Shown piece by piece: positions 48,223-57,093 of a DNA stretch of 64,000 nt. The notes below the pieces were generated by a model. It saw only the letters and a list, made by a program, of their open reading frames with translations. It made no database searches and was not told where the DNA came from. The stretch lies in the NCBI RefSeq assembly GCF_002904335.1, contig NZ_PPHF01000169.1, positions 42,423-106,422 of the forward strand, written 5' to 3'. The translations under genes and the position numbers were made by a program. Position 1 is the first letter of the stretch; the number at the start of each line of letters is the position of its first letter. Source of the stretch: Amycolatopsis sp. CA-126428. Its GTDB lineage: Bacteria; Actinomycetota; Actinomycetes; Mycobacteriales; Pseudonocardiaceae.

Positions 48223-49104
48223 CTACCCCACGTCCAGCTTCATGCCGTACTTGGCGTCGACGGGCACGTGGTCGATGTGCAGGGTGACGACTGTGCGGCC
48301 GTCAGCGTCGGTGTCCGACGTGATGAAGGTGCCGCTCGATCGGTCGTCCTGGAAGCCGATGGCGTCGTAAGAAACGGCGAACTTGCCGGGAAAGACGACT
48401 CGGTAATTCACCTTGTCGATCTGTATGACTTTGCCCGAGTGGAAGTCGAAGTCCTCGGCATCTCTGTCGCACATGATCGGTTTGCACTTCTTGGGCCAAA
48501 ATCGCTCTATGTCGAGGCGGATCTCTTCGCCTTGCCGAATCGGCGCGTGCAGATGAACGATCATCGCCATCTGCCTGCTGGACAACCAAGACTTGGTGAC
48601 GTTCCAGTGTGGCCCGGGCTTGCCGTTCACCTTCAAGCTGCGGGCGTTGATCCGGACCTTGTCCCGGTCCTTCTCGGGTTGGTCCCACTGGCTGCCGGCG
48701 TAGAACCTGATGAAGTGGACCTCTTCGCGCAGCGCCACCGCTTTGATGATCAACCTTTCGCGAACGTCGCCGTTTCGCTGGATGAACACCGTCTGATCCC
48801 AGTCGTTCACCAAGACCAGTGGCTCGGGCCGGTGATCGATGATGAAGTCGCAGTACTGGGCGAGCAACTCCCGGTACACGGCGTAGTCCCGCCGCAGCCG
48901 CCGGTTGCCGGCTAGGACGAACAGGATCCCGACGATCACGAGCAACCCCGCGGCCAGGAACGCCCCCGCGCGGACCATTTGACTGCCGAACAGCGTCCCC
49001 AGGAGGCCTGCGAAACTCAGCACCCCGACAAGGTCGCCGATCACCCCCGGCGCACCTCGCTGAGCGGTATACGAATCGAGCCAGGAGACGAAGCTCTTCA
49101 ACAT
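48223..49104 (-). CDS. Membrane-anchored protein of unknown function
   Basis: 293 residues from ATG 49104 after GGAGGAGG. Two N-terminal helices (GVIGDLVGVLSFAGLLGTLFG, GAFLAAGLLVIVGILFVLAG) are followed by a 220-residue soluble domain rich in beta strands (LVLVNDWDQTVFIQRNGDVRERLIIKAV, FAVSYDAIGFQDDRSSGTFI). The two-helix plus cytosolic domain plan and the isolated position in low-GC flanking DNA suggest accessory origin. No family recognised. Flanked by 600 and 490 bp of sequence without clear genes. Confidence 0.68.
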   Translation of the reverse strand: MLKSFVSWLDSYTAQRGAPGVIGDLVGVLSFAGLLGTLFGSQMVRAGAFLAAGLLVIVGILFVLAGNRRLRRDYAVYRELLAQYCDFIIDHRPEPLVLVNDWDQTVFIQRNGDVRERLIIKAVALREEVHFIRFYAGSQWDQPEKDRDKVRINARSLKVNGKPGPHWNVTKSWLSSRQMAMIVHLHAPIRQGEEIRLDIERFWPKKCKPIMCDRDAEDFDFHSGKVIQIDKVNYRVVFPGKFAVSYDAIGFQDDRSSGTFITSDTDADGRTVVTLHIDHVPVDAKYGMKLDVG

Positions 49105-49596
49105 GCGCTCCGCCTCCTCCCATGCGACCGAAGCAAGCGAGCGACCCGGATTCGCTGTCGACCTTCGCGTCGATCATCAGAGTAAGGGCAGGTCAGACTG
49201 CGTCAGCTAGTGCAACGGGGTGAAGTTTCAACCATAGCTCGCAGCTTTTCGTAACGCTCGGGAGCTTCTCCGAGACGTTATCCACTTGTGCCGGAGAAGC
49301 GCCGAACCGCATTCATACTGGAGCTCCGTTTGTCGTGAAACGGGACAACAAGTGGACAGAGTAAAAGATCACAGGATATCTCTGCGAGTTCCACTGAGGG
49401 GGATCTCGTCAAGTCGATCTTCGCGGCCGCTGTGTTGCCGATGCTGATCGATGACTGTGTCCCAGGGCGTGTCCGGGACGTCACCAACGGCTCGTCCCGG
49501 ATCGCGTTCGCATTGTTGCACGGGGGCGCGCGCCTGGAGGAGCCCGCGCGCGATCATTGTCGGCGTTCTTGCCGGTCGGACCGGACCGTCTGTCGG
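49105..49596. other. Intergenic region, nothing convincing
   Basis: About 490 bp of lower GC. Short frames on both strands (up to 105 codons) have no ribosome site or protein features. On the minus strand TTGAAA and TAGCTG, 16 bases apart near 49205-49235, could be a weak promoter for the gene at 48223. Confidence 0.35.
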
Positions 49597-49995
49597 CTAC
49601 CGGTCCGCGGTCACCGGCAGCAGCCCGCGCTCACCGAACACCTTCTTCGCCGTGAAGGTCGCGTTCAGCGCCTTCGGGAATCCACAGTAGACAGCGGAGT
49701 GCAGGAGGGCCTCGACGATCTCCGCCGGCGTGAGGCCGACGTTGAGTGACGCGTTGACGTGCACTTCCAGCTGCGGCTCGCAGCCGCCGAGGGCGGTGAG
49801 CATGCCGAGGGTGACCAGCTGGCGGTCGCGCGGCGCCAGTCCCGGCCGCGAGTAGATCTCCCCGAACCCCCACGACAGAACGGCCTCGCCCAGCGCGGGG
49901 GCGACGTCGGCGAGCGCGTCGATCACCCGCTGCCCGCTCTCGCCGTCGATCTCGGTCAGGGTCTTCAAGCCGCGTTCGAAGCGCTCGTCGGTCAT
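49597..49995 (-). CDS. Carboxymuconolactone decarboxylase family protein
   Basis: 132 residues from ATG 49995 after GAGGAAAGG. It is a compact AhpD/CMD-fold helical protein (RDRQLVTLGMLTALGGCEPQLEVHVNASLNVGLTPAEIVEALLHSAVYCGFPKALNA). The CxxC pair of AhpD is absent; single Cys residues are in GGCEP and VYCGFP. It is divergent from an ECF41-type sigma factor. Such pairs are a known genomic hallmark of ECF41, whose partner genes encode CMD proteins, oxidoreductases or epimerases, so its expression is likely driven by that sigma factor. Confidence 0.9.
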   Translation of the reverse strand: MTDERFERGLKTLTEIDGESGQRVIDALADVAPALGEAVLSWGFGEIYSRPGLAPRDRQLVTLGMLTALGGCEPQLEVHVNASLNVGLTPAEIVEALLHSAVYCGFPKALNATFTAKKVFGERGLLPVTADR

Positions 49996-50042
49996 GTCGG
50001 GGTTCCTTTCCTCGGCGATCTTGGCTCGACCGACGCTAGGTG

Positions 50043-50058
50043 CTGGAGCGCGCTCCAG
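50043..50058. promoter_or_regulatory. Perfect 16-bp palindrome CTGGAGCGCGCTCCAG
   Basis: It sits between the divergent CMD and sigma genes, 48 bp from the CMD start, and is separate from the ECF41 promoter. It is shaped like a TetR or MarR operator. Confidence 0.5.
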
Positions 50059-50078
50059 GTCAAACGTGACGGGAGGCC

Positions 50079-50105
50079 TGTCACAAATTCCCGCCCGCGT
50101 TCGTC
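50079..50105 (+). promoter_or_regulatory. ECF41-type autoregulated promoter
   Basis: TGTCACA (50079-50085) and CGTC (50102-50105) are separated by 16 bases, matching the published ECF41 consensus. It lies 34 bp upstream of the sigma gene start at 50139. Confidence 0.8.
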
Positions 50106-50138
50106 AAGGTGGTGATCGCACCGCGAAAGGACGAACCC

Positions 50139-51020
50139 GTGAACGAGGAGCTCCTGGCCCGCAGCTTCGAGACGCACCGCGGCCACCTGCGGTCCGTCGC
50201 CTACCGGATGCTGGGTTCGCTGAGCGAGGCCGACGACGCCGTCCAGGAGTCGTGGCTGAAGCTGAGCCGGAGCGACACCGCGGCCGTCGAAAACCTGGGT
50301 GGGTGGCTGACCACCGTCGTCGGGCGGGTCTGCCTCGACATGCTGCGGTCGCGCAAGGCCCGGCGCGAGGAGCCGTGGGAAGCGCTGGTGCCCGACCCGA
50401 TCGTCAGCCGCGAGGACGACGGCCCCGAGCACGAGGTGCTGCTGGCCGACTCGGTCGGTCTCGCGCTGCTGGTCGTGCTCGACACGCTCACCCCGGCCGA
50501 GCGGCTGGCGTTCGTGCTGCGGGACATGTTCGCGATGCCGTTCGAGGAAATCGCGCCGGTCGTCGGCCGGTCCGAGGCGGCGACCCGGCAGCTGGCCAGC
50601 CGCGCGCGGCGGCGGGTGCAGGGCGCCCCGGTCGCGCCGGACCCGGATCTCGCCCGCCAGCGCGAAGTCGTCGACGCCTTCCTGGCGGCCGCCCGCGGCG
50701 GTGACTTCGACGCGCTCGTCTCGGTCCTGGACCCCGAGGTCGTGCTGCGCGCCGACCGCGGCGCGGCGCGGGGCGGCTCGACCGAAGTCCGCGGCGCCGC
50801 GGCGGTGGCGAACCAGGCGCTGACCTTCTCGCGCCTCGGCGCCGGCGGCGGCGTCGTGCACCGGGCGCTCGTCAACGGCGCGGCGGGCGTGGTCGCGACG
50901 CGCGAGGGCCGGCCGTTCTCGGTGCTGGGCTTCACGGTCGCGGGCGGCCGGATCGTCGAGATCGACATCCTCGCCGACCCGGACCGCCTCAGCCGGCTGG
51001 ACCTGGCGGTGCTGGACTGA
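50139..51020 (+). CDS. ECF41 (SigJ-like) sigma factor with SnoaL-like C-terminal domain
   Basis: 293 residues from GTG 50139 (AAAGGA upstream). Region 2 (SFETHRGHLRSVAYRMLGSLSEADDAVQESWLKL) and region 4 (LTPAERLAFVLRDMFAMPFEEIAPVVGRSEAATRQLASRARRRV) are followed by a NTF2/SnoaL-like C-terminal extension (about 175-290). That extension regulates ECF41 factors in place of an anti-sigma factor. The end, ADPDRL, corresponds to the NPDKL motif of this group. It is divergent from its CMD partner and carries its own cognate promoter. Confidence 0.93.
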   Translation: MNEELLARSFETHRGHLRSVAYRMLGSLSEADDAVQESWLKLSRSDTAAVENLGGWLTTVVGRVCLDMLRSRKARREEPWEALVPDPIVSREDDGPEHEVLLADSVGLALLVVLDTLTPAERLAFVLRDMFAMPFEEIAPVVGRSEAATRQLASRARRRVQGAPVAPDPDLARQREVVDAFLAAARGGDFDALVSVLDPEVVLRADRGAARGGSTEVRGAAAVANQALTFSRLGAGGGVVHRALVNGAAGVVATREGRPFSVLGFTVAGGRIVEIDILADPDRLSRLDLAVLD

Positions 51021-54000
51021 CCGTGCCGTGCTCGTCGGTCACCAGGGCGATTTCGCCGGCGTCGTCGAAGTGCAGGTACCGCCGCCTGCCGTCCGCGTAC
51101 TGCCGCACCGCACCCGCCACCACGACCACCAGCTCGCCGTCTTCGATGGTGTACAGGTCATCCGGGGTCAGGACTTCGTGGATGCGCGTGCCGTCGGTGA
51201 CCAGCGTGCGCACCCGCCGGCCGGTGTGGTCGTAGCTGTAGAGCGCGTTGACGCCGTCGTCGCCGTGCACCCCGCGCAGCCGGCCGAACGCGTCCCGGAT
51301 TTCGCTGCCCGGCGGCGTCTCCGGGGCCGGCCCGGAACCGATGTCGCGCACCAGCCCACCCGGGCCGGTGAGCACGTGCTGCCCGCCGGCGAAGTGCTCG
51401 CTGACGCCGTTCGCGTAGTGCACCGCGGTGCGGCGGCCGCTCAAGTCGTAGGCGACGGCGTCGACGAACCCGGGCACGCTCACCAGCCGGCCGACCTCGT
51501 CGTACTGGTGGTGGACGGTCAGCCGTCCGTCGCCGGCGTCGGGGTAGACCACCTCCGCGACCCGCCCGTCGGCCCGGTGCGCCAGGTCGAGCCGGTACTC
51601 GACGGCGACGTGCGCCGGGCGCCAGCGCTTCTCGGCCGCGTGGCCGAGAGCGTCGTAGCCGAAGTGGGTCACGCCGCATTCGTCGGCGACGCGCACCAGG
51701 CGCCCGCAGCTGTGCGGCCCCGCGCCGAGCGGGACCGGCAGCCCGCCGTCGTGGTGGGTGAACGTGGTGACCGCGGTGCCGCGCGGATCGTCGACCAGCA
51801 CCGCGACCACCCGGCCGGCCGCGTCGTGCACCCGGAACACCGTGTGCCCGTCGCCGGTCCGCGACTCGACCACGTTCCCGGCCGCGTCCCGGACGTGCAC
51901 CACCCCGTCCGCATCCCGCAGTTCGCGCCCGAGCAGATCGTGCGCGCTGCCCTTGTCGGGGGCGTCGTCACGAGCGTCCGCGCCCAGCGGGCGGCCCAGT
52001 GCGTCGTACCGGAACTCCGTGGGCGGGGGCGGCGGATCGCCGTCGCGGAACGCCCGGCTCGTGCGGCACACCAGGCCCCGCGCGCAGTACTCGTGGTGCT
52101 CGTCGACGACGTCGCCGAGCAGTTCCGCGTGCCGCCGCTCCAGCAGCCGCCCGGCGCCGTCGCGCAGCTCGGCGGTCACCAGCACCTCCGCCTCGCCGGA
52201 CACCGCGCGCTGCTCGGTGGTCACCCGCACCGGTCCGCCGTGGTCGTAGCGGTACCGGACGGTGGGCAGGTCCGCCGAGTCACCCGGCCGCACCACCGTT
52301 TCGGGCCGCCCCAGCGGGTCGTGGGTCCACGTGGTCACCGCCCCCGCCGGATCGGTCACCCGGCACACCCGTGCGGTGCGGACGTCGTGGCGCGTGATCG
52401 TCACGTTCCCCAGCGGGTCCGTGGTCACCTCGGGGAAGCAGTGGTCGGCGGAATACCGGACCTCCCGGGTGTGGCCGAGCGGATCGGTCGTCGTGGTGCG
52501 CAGCCCGGCGACGGTGCCGAGCCGACCGTGGAACGTCGTGACCCACCAGCCTTCCTCGCCGGGACGGCGGTGGTACCCGTGGTGCCGCAGGTCCGGCGGG
52601 CGCGAGCCGTAGAGGTCGGCGACGAGCGCGTCGGTGAGCACCAGCTCCTCCCGTGCGGTGCGGAAACCGTGCGAACCGGCGAAGCCATCGGGCTCCTCGT
52701 CGTACCGGAAGATCCTGTCGGACAACACTTTCCCGGTACCGTCGACCTCGCGGACCCGTGCCGGGAGCGCGGTGAACCGGCGTTCGGGGTCGGCCGCGTA
52801 CTTCGTCCGCGTCTCGCGCACGACCGGCTCGCGGCCGGGCCGTTCGGTCGTCTCCACCTCCCGGGCCGGGTTCCCGGCCGCGTCGAAGGCCGTCTCCTTC
52901 GTGGTGACCGAAACCGGGGTCTCCCGGCGCTCGAACACCGTCGTCACCGACCGTGTCCACTGTGGACGCCGCAGGTGCTCGACGCGGCGGTACGGCCGGT
53001 CCGCCGCCGGTGAGCCGTCGAGGCCGTAGGTCTCCTCCTTGTCCAGGAGCCCTTCGTTGCCGAACCAGCGCACGGTCCGCAGGGTGGGCGCGTACTCGTC
53101 GCCGAGGTCGTCCTGGACCACGCGGCCGAAGCCGGGCGGCCGGCTGTCGTGGTACTCGAACTCCGTGACGCCCACGTGGCCGGTGGCCGATTCGCGCAGC
53201 GAAACCCGCCGGACCACCGGCACCGACGCGACGGTCGCGTACTCGATCGCGGTCCGCAGCCCCAGCCCGTTGTCGATCTCGCACAGCCGTCCGGTGCGGG
53301 ACAGGTCTTCGAAGGAGTGGTACGGCACGGCGTCGAGCACGGACACCCCGCCGCCGGCCCGCGCTCGCGCGGACAGCCGGACCCGCCGCGGGGTCGCGGC
53401 CGCCACGGAGGCGTAGGCCAGCCGCAAGACCGGGGCGGCGGTTTCGGCGCCGTGGGTGTCGAAGCCGGTGAGCGCCACCGACGTCAGCAGGGACGCGCCG
53501 GTGACGTCGTCGGCGTCGTAGCCGAGGGTCCACCGCCGCACGAGCGGCCGGGTCGAGGCGGGCACCCGCAGATCGATCCGCGCGCACCGCAGGGCCGTCG
53601 TGACGAGGGCGCCGTCGCGGCCCCGGCGCAGCACGTCCGGTCGCGGCTCGTAGCTGAACTCCACTTCGTACGGGCCGTAGGAGACGCGCGTGAGGTAGGC
53701 CTGGCCACTGTGGTGCGCCCAGCCGAACGTCGCGGTGGTGCCGAACGCGTCCTCGGTCCGGTCGAGGTACCAGGTGGCGCCGTCGCCGGGCTCGAGGAAG
53801 TGCCGCAGGCCCGCCGCGGTGGTGAGCAGGAAGCCGTCGCCACGGCGGACGAGCCGGCCCGCGGCCCCGGGAGGCGCGTGCTCGTCCGCCGGCCCGACGT
53901 GCGGCAGGGGCAGGGTGAACCCGCCGCCGAACGGGCCGTCCGGCGCGCCGGTCGTGTACCGCAGCGCGAGCGCGGGTGCGCTGCCGCCGGGACCGGGCGG

Positions 54001-54090
54001 CAGGTCGAGCGGCACCGTGAAGCAGCCGCCACCGGTCGCCGGTTCCGGTGTGAAGGCGGCTTCGTGCGTGCTCGGCCGGAGCACAACCAT
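50989..54090 (-). CDS. SpvB/TcdB-like YD-repeat protein without a toxin tip
   Basis: 1033 residues from ATG 54090 after GGGGAGA. The N-terminus (FTPEPATGGGCFTVPLDLPPGPGGSAPAL) is the SpvB-type entry domain, followed by TcdB-like middle regions (TRVSYGPYEVEFSYEPRPDV). A series of YD repeats runs from about 560 (TTTDPLGHTREVRYSADHC, EFRYDALGRPLGAD, HFGYDALGHAAEKR, LYSYDHTGRRVRTL). Proteins of this kind form cocoons around a C-terminal toxin. Here the chain stops soon after the last repeat (YLHFDDAGEIALVTDEHG), with no RHS core protease motif or variable toxin. No signal peptide. It overlaps the sigma gene end by 32 bp. Confidence 0.82.
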   Translation of the reverse strand: MVVLRPSTHEAAFTPEPATGGGCFTVPLDLPPGPGGSAPALALRYTTGAPDGPFGGGFTLPLPHVGPADEHAPPGAAGRLVRRGDGFLLTTAAGLRHFLEPGDGATWYLDRTEDAFGTTATFGWAHHSGQAYLTRVSYGPYEVEFSYEPRPDVLRRGRDGALVTTALRCARIDLRVPASTRPLVRRWTLGYDADDVTGASLLTSVALTGFDTHGAETAAPVLRLAYASVAAATPRRVRLSARARAGGGVSVLDAVPYHSFEDLSRTGRLCEIDNGLGLRTAIEYATVASVPVVRRVSLRESATGHVGVTEFEYHDSRPPGFGRVVQDDLGDEYAPTLRTVRWFGNEGLLDKEETYGLDGSPAADRPYRRVEHLRRPQWTRSVTTVFERRETPVSVTTKETAFDAAGNPAREVETTERPGREPVVRETRTKYAADPERRFTALPARVREVDGTGKVLSDRIFRYDEEPDGFAGSHGFRTAREELVLTDALVADLYGSRPPDLRHHGYHRRPGEEGWWVTTFHGRLGTVAGLRTTTTDPLGHTREVRYSADHCFPEVTTDPLGNVTITRHDVRTARVCRVTDPAGAVTTWTHDPLGRPETVVRPGDSADLPTVRYRYDHGGPVRVTTEQRAVSGEAEVLVTAELRDGAGRLLERRHAELLGDVVDEHHEYCARGLVCRTSRAFRDGDPPPPPTEFRYDALGRPLGADARDDAPDKGSAHDLLGRELRDADGVVHVRDAAGNVVESRTGDGHTVFRVHDAAGRVVAVLVDDPRGTAVTTFTHHDGGLPVPLGAGPHSCGRLVRVADECGVTHFGYDALGHAAEKRWRPAHVAVEYRLDLAHRADGRVAEVVYPDAGDGRLTVHHQYDEVGRLVSVPGFVDAVAYDLSGRRTAVHYANGVSEHFAGGQHVLTGPGGLVRDIGSGPAPETPPGSEIRDAFGRLRGVHGDDGVNALYSYDHTGRRVRTLVTDGTRIHEVLTPDDLYTIEDGELVVVVAGAVRQYADGRRRYLHFDDAGEIALVTDEHGTVSPAPPGPAG

Positions 54091-54127
54091 GGTGATCTCC
54101 CCGCAGGCCTCTCGTGCTGTGCTGATC

Positions 54128-54219
54128 GTTACCGATCCGCCCCCAGCCACGGCCGAACGCCTTCGCGGCGACGGTTGCGTGCCGCTTGGGGGCGGCCTGC
54201 TTTGGGGCGGATCGGTAAC
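54128..54219. promoter_or_regulatory. Inverted pair of GTTACCGATCCGCCCC elements
   Basis: GTTACCGATCCGCCCC (54128-54143) and its exact complement GGGGCGGATCGGTAAC (54204-54219) face away from each other, one toward the YD-repeat gene and one toward the S8 protease operon. Each could be the -35 region of a divergent promoter read by the ECF sigma factor at 56016, or an operator half. Confidence 0.6.
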
Positions 54220-54390
54220 TCCGGAGGGCCAAGTGGGTGAGCCGGGGGCGCCAGATACGTCGTCACCCGTTTGCCGTGGCCGTTATGCATTCGTGACGTC
54301 GGTGTCGTATCCCGGTGGCGGCCCACGGGTCTTTCCCGGGTGCCGTTGGTGATCAGTGGCGGGGGCAGAGGCAGCAGGAGGGTGGACCCG

Positions 54391-56019
54391 ATGGTCGTCA
54401 GGTTCTTGCGAGACGAGACCACGGAAGCAGCGGCGGAGGACGCGAGCACGCTCAACGAGCTCCCGGCCCCGCCAAGGCAGTTGCTGGACCGGCACGGCGC
54501 CCGCGTGCTCGATCCGGCGACGGCGGTCGTCGCGGCCGGGCAGCCGGCCCCGCGCACCACCGTGTACCGGCCGGGCGTGTTCCTCATCCCGCAGCGGTAC
54601 CTCCGTGACCAGCAGACGCTGGCCGCCATCAACGGCGTCCTGGCCCGCATCGGCCTCTACGCCGAGCCGGCCGGCGGGGGCGATACCAAGGAAGCGGCCC
54701 GGTACCGGCAGCTCGACGAACTGCCCGTCCGCGCCCTGCTGCGCGTCCGCGAAGACGCCGACCCGGTCGTCGTCGACTGCTGGAAAGCGCTCCAGCTGCT
54801 GCGGTCCGCCGCGTCGGGCGAGCGGCCCGAGCTCGACCCGGAAATCGTCCGGGAGATGTCCGTCGAGCACCTGCTGTTCACCACGCCGGTGTTCGGCGGG
54901 GTGCCGTGGGAGACCAGCGGCCTCGGCGGCACGCCGTGGGAGACCAGCGGGTTCGGTGCGGGCAGCTCCTACGGGCGCACCCGCGGCGCCAACCGGATCC
55001 CGGTGACGCTGGCCGCGGCGCCGCCCTACCGCAGCGAGAAGGCCGAGCAGCGGCGGCCGGTGATCGCGGTGCTGGACACCGGCATCGGCCCGCACCCGTG
55101 GTTCGGCCTGACCGACCGCAGCGGCCCGCCGGCCGCCGGGTCGGGGCTTGCCGTCGCGCCGGGCATCCAGGCGGCGATCCTGCAGGCCGAGCTCGCTTCC
55201 GGCACGACGTTGCCGACCCAGCTGCTCTCGGACTACTGGGACGCGCCGACGACCGGCCAGCCGCTGATCGGCGACGTCGACACCGACACCGGGCACGGCC
55301 TGTTCATCGCCGGCATCGTCCGGCAGGCCTGCCCGGAAGCCGACACCCTCGCGATCCGCGTGGTGCACAGCGACGGCGTCGCGTACGAAGCCGACGTGCT
55401 GCTCGCGCTGCACCTGCTGGCCGACCGCGTCCGGAACGCGCAGGCGAACAACCGCCCGCAGGACATGGTGGACATCATCTCGATCTCGCTGGGCTACTAC
55501 GTGGAGGACCCGGCGGACGTCGCCTTCACCGGCCAGTTCGGTTCGGTGATCGCGGAGCTGCTCGGCCTCGGCGTGCTCGTCACCGCCGCCGCGGGCAACG
55601 ACGCCACCACGCGCCGGTTCTACCCGGCGGCCTTCGCCGACCAGCCGCTCGGCGGCGGCAGCGGCCCGCAGGTGATCAGCGTCGGGGCGCTCAACCCCGA
55701 CGTCACCGCGAGCAAGGCGCTGTTCTCCAACGAAGGCCCGTGGGTGCGCGCCTGGGCGACCGGCGCCGGCGTCGTCAGCACCTACCCGACCGACGTCCGC
55801 GGCACCGCGACCGCCGACCACGAGGTGCCGGGCTTCGGCCGCAACTCCTTCGACCCCGACGACTACAGCGCCGGCTTCGCGGTCTGGGACGGGACGTCGT
55901 TCGCCGCGCCGCTGGCCGCCGCCGAGCTCGGCAAGGCCCTGCTGCAGTCCGGGGACCTGGCCACGGTCGACCGCGAAACCGTCGTCAAGCGCGCCTGGAC
56001 CGCGCTGGGCACGCTGTGA
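54391..56019 (+). CDS. Intracellular S8 (subtilisin-like) serine protease
   Basis: 542 residues from ATG 54391, with AGGAGGG upstream. There is no signal peptide. An N-terminal domain of about 210 residues precedes the S8 fold, with catalytic Asp229 in IAVLDTGIG, His302 in DTGHGLF and Ser503 in WDGTSFAAP. The linker at 169-190 holds a tandem repeat, PWETSG twice ten residues apart. It is first in an operon with an ECF sigma factor (four-base overlap) and a small protein, and a CHAT protease gene follows. S8 proteases in such clusters are thought to be activated under stress. Confidence 0.88.
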   Translation: MVVRFLRDETTEAAAEDASTLNELPAPPRQLLDRHGARVLDPATAVVAAGQPAPRTTVYRPGVFLIPQRYLRDQQTLAAINGVLARIGLYAEPAGGGDTKEAARYRQLDELPVRALLRVREDADPVVVDCWKALQLLRSAASGERPELDPEIVREMSVEHLLFTTPVFGGVPWETSGLGGTPWETSGFGAGSSYGRTRGANRIPVTLAAAPPYRSEKAEQRRPVIAVLDTGIGPHPWFGLTDRSGPPAAGSGLAVAPGIQAAILQAELASGTTLPTQLLSDYWDAPTTGQPLIGDVDTDTGHGLFIAGIVRQACPEADTLAIRVVHSDGVAYEADVLLALHLLADRVRNAQANNRPQDMVDIISISLGYYVEDPADVAFTGQFGSVIAELLGLGVLVTAAAGNDATTRRFYPAAFADQPLGGGSGPQVISVGALNPDVTASKALFSNEGPWVRAWATGAGVVSTYPTDVRGTATADHEVPGFGRNSFDPDDYSAGFAVWDGTSFAAPLAAAELGKALLQSGDLATVDRETVVKRAWTALGTL

Positions 56020-56591
56020 ACGTGGCCAAGACCGACCACGCTCGCGTGGCGACCCTGTTCGACGCCGCGCGGGAGGGCGACCGCGCGGCGCTGGACGAGC
56101 TGGTTTCCCTGCTCACGCCGTTGCTCTGGCAGGTGGCGCGTGATCAGGGGCTGGACGCCGAGCACGCGGCCGACGTCGTGCAGACGACGTGGCTGCGGCT
56201 GCTCGGCTCGTTCGCGGAGATCCGCTCGCCGGTCGCGCTGACCGGCTGGCTGATCACCGTCACCAAGCGGGAGGCCTGGCGCACGGGGGAAAAGCGCCAG
56301 ATCGAGCGGCCGCTGCCGGAGCTTCCGGAGCGGCTTTCCGAAGCATCGCCGGCACCCGAGGAGGGGGTGCTGCGCGAGGACCAGCGCGTGCGGTTGTGGC
56401 GCGCGGTCGACAACCTGCCCGAACGCTGCCGCAGCCTGCTGCGGATCGTGGCGTTCGTGCACCGGCCGGACTACGCCGAAGTCGGCGCCCGGCTGGGAAT
56501 GCCGAGGGGGAGTATCGGCCCGACCAGGGGACGTTGCCTCGCGCGCCTGCGCGAGCAGCTACTCGCCAACGGCGAAGGAGATTGGCTGTGA
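56016..56591 (+). CDS. ECF sigma factor of the protease/CHAT cluster
   Basis: 191 residues from GTG 56016, overlapping the protease stop by four bases (GTGA). Sigma region 2 (ARVATLFDAAREGDRAALDELVSLLTPLLWQVARDQGLDAEHAADVVQTTWLRLL) and region 4 (LWRAVDNLPERCRSLLRIVAFVHRPDYAEVGARLGMPRGSIGPTRGRCLARLREQ) are complete. It is the type repeatedly found beside S8 and CHAT proteases in actinomycetes. There is no obvious anti-sigma factor; regulation may come from the neighbouring small proteins. Confidence 0.88.
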   Translation: MNVAKTDHARVATLFDAAREGDRAALDELVSLLTPLLWQVARDQGLDAEHAADVVQTTWLRLLGSFAEIRSPVALTGWLITVTKREAWRTGEKRQIERPLPELPERLSEASPAPEEGVLREDQRVRLWRAVDNLPERCRSLLRIVAFVHRPDYAEVGARLGMPRGSIGPTRGRCLARLREQLLANGEGDWL

Positions 56592-57073
56592 CGACCGTCG
56601 AACCACCAGGCGCTAACGAGCCCTTGGACGAGCTCGACCTCCGGTTGCTGGCCGGTGTGCGCGAGCTGTGGGAAGACGCCGACCCGATGCCCGCCACGCT
56701 GGTGGACCAGATCCGGTTCGCGATCCGGCTGGAGGACGTCGACCTGGAGGTGATGCGCATCCGCGACCTGGCGCAGCTCGCGGATGCGCGCAGCGCCGCC
56801 GAACAGGGCAGGCTCATCACGTTCGACAGCGAAAGCCTGACGATCATGGTGAACGTCAGCCCCGAGCCGGGCGGCACGATCCGCCTGGACGGCTGGTTGA
56901 CGCCCCCGGCCGAGCACCCGATCGAGGTCCGCGCGAGCTCGGGCCCGCTGACCACGACGTCGGACGCGGAGGGCCGGTTCGCGGTCGGCGGCGTGCCGCA
57001 CGGGATGGTCCAGGTGCTGGTGCGCACGGCCGGCCGCTCGAGGACGGTGAGCACCCCGGCGATCGAACTCTGA
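56588..57073 (+). CDS. Small protein with carboxypeptidase-regulatory-like fold, downstream of the sigma gene
   Basis: 161 residues from GTG 56588, overlapping the sigma stop by four bases. The acidic N-terminus (LDELDLRLLAGVRELWEDADPMPATLVDQIRFAIRLEDVDLEVMRI) could contact the sigma factor, as some anti-sigma factors do. The C-terminal half is a beta-sandwich (TIRLDGWLTPPAEHPIEVRAS, TTTSDAEGRFAVGGVPHGMVQVLVRT), like regulatory-domain folds of carboxypeptidases. The coupled arrangement makes a regulatory partner likely. No membrane segment. Confidence 0.75.
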   Translation: MTTVEPPGANEPLDELDLRLLAGVRELWEDADPMPATLVDQIRFAIRLEDVDLEVMRIRDLAQLADARSAAEQGRLITFDSESLTIMVNVSPEPGGTIRLDGWLTPPAEHPIEVRASSGPLTTTSDAEGRFAVGGVPHGMVQVLVRTAGRSRTVSTPAIEL

Positions 57074-57093
57074 GCGCGAGCCGCGGAGCCGGA

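Noticed and set aside
49278..49749. Short ORFs on both strands in the 49105-49596 gap and overlapping the CMD gene
   Set aside because: No ribosome sites, no conserved features, and partial overlap with a real gene on the other strand.
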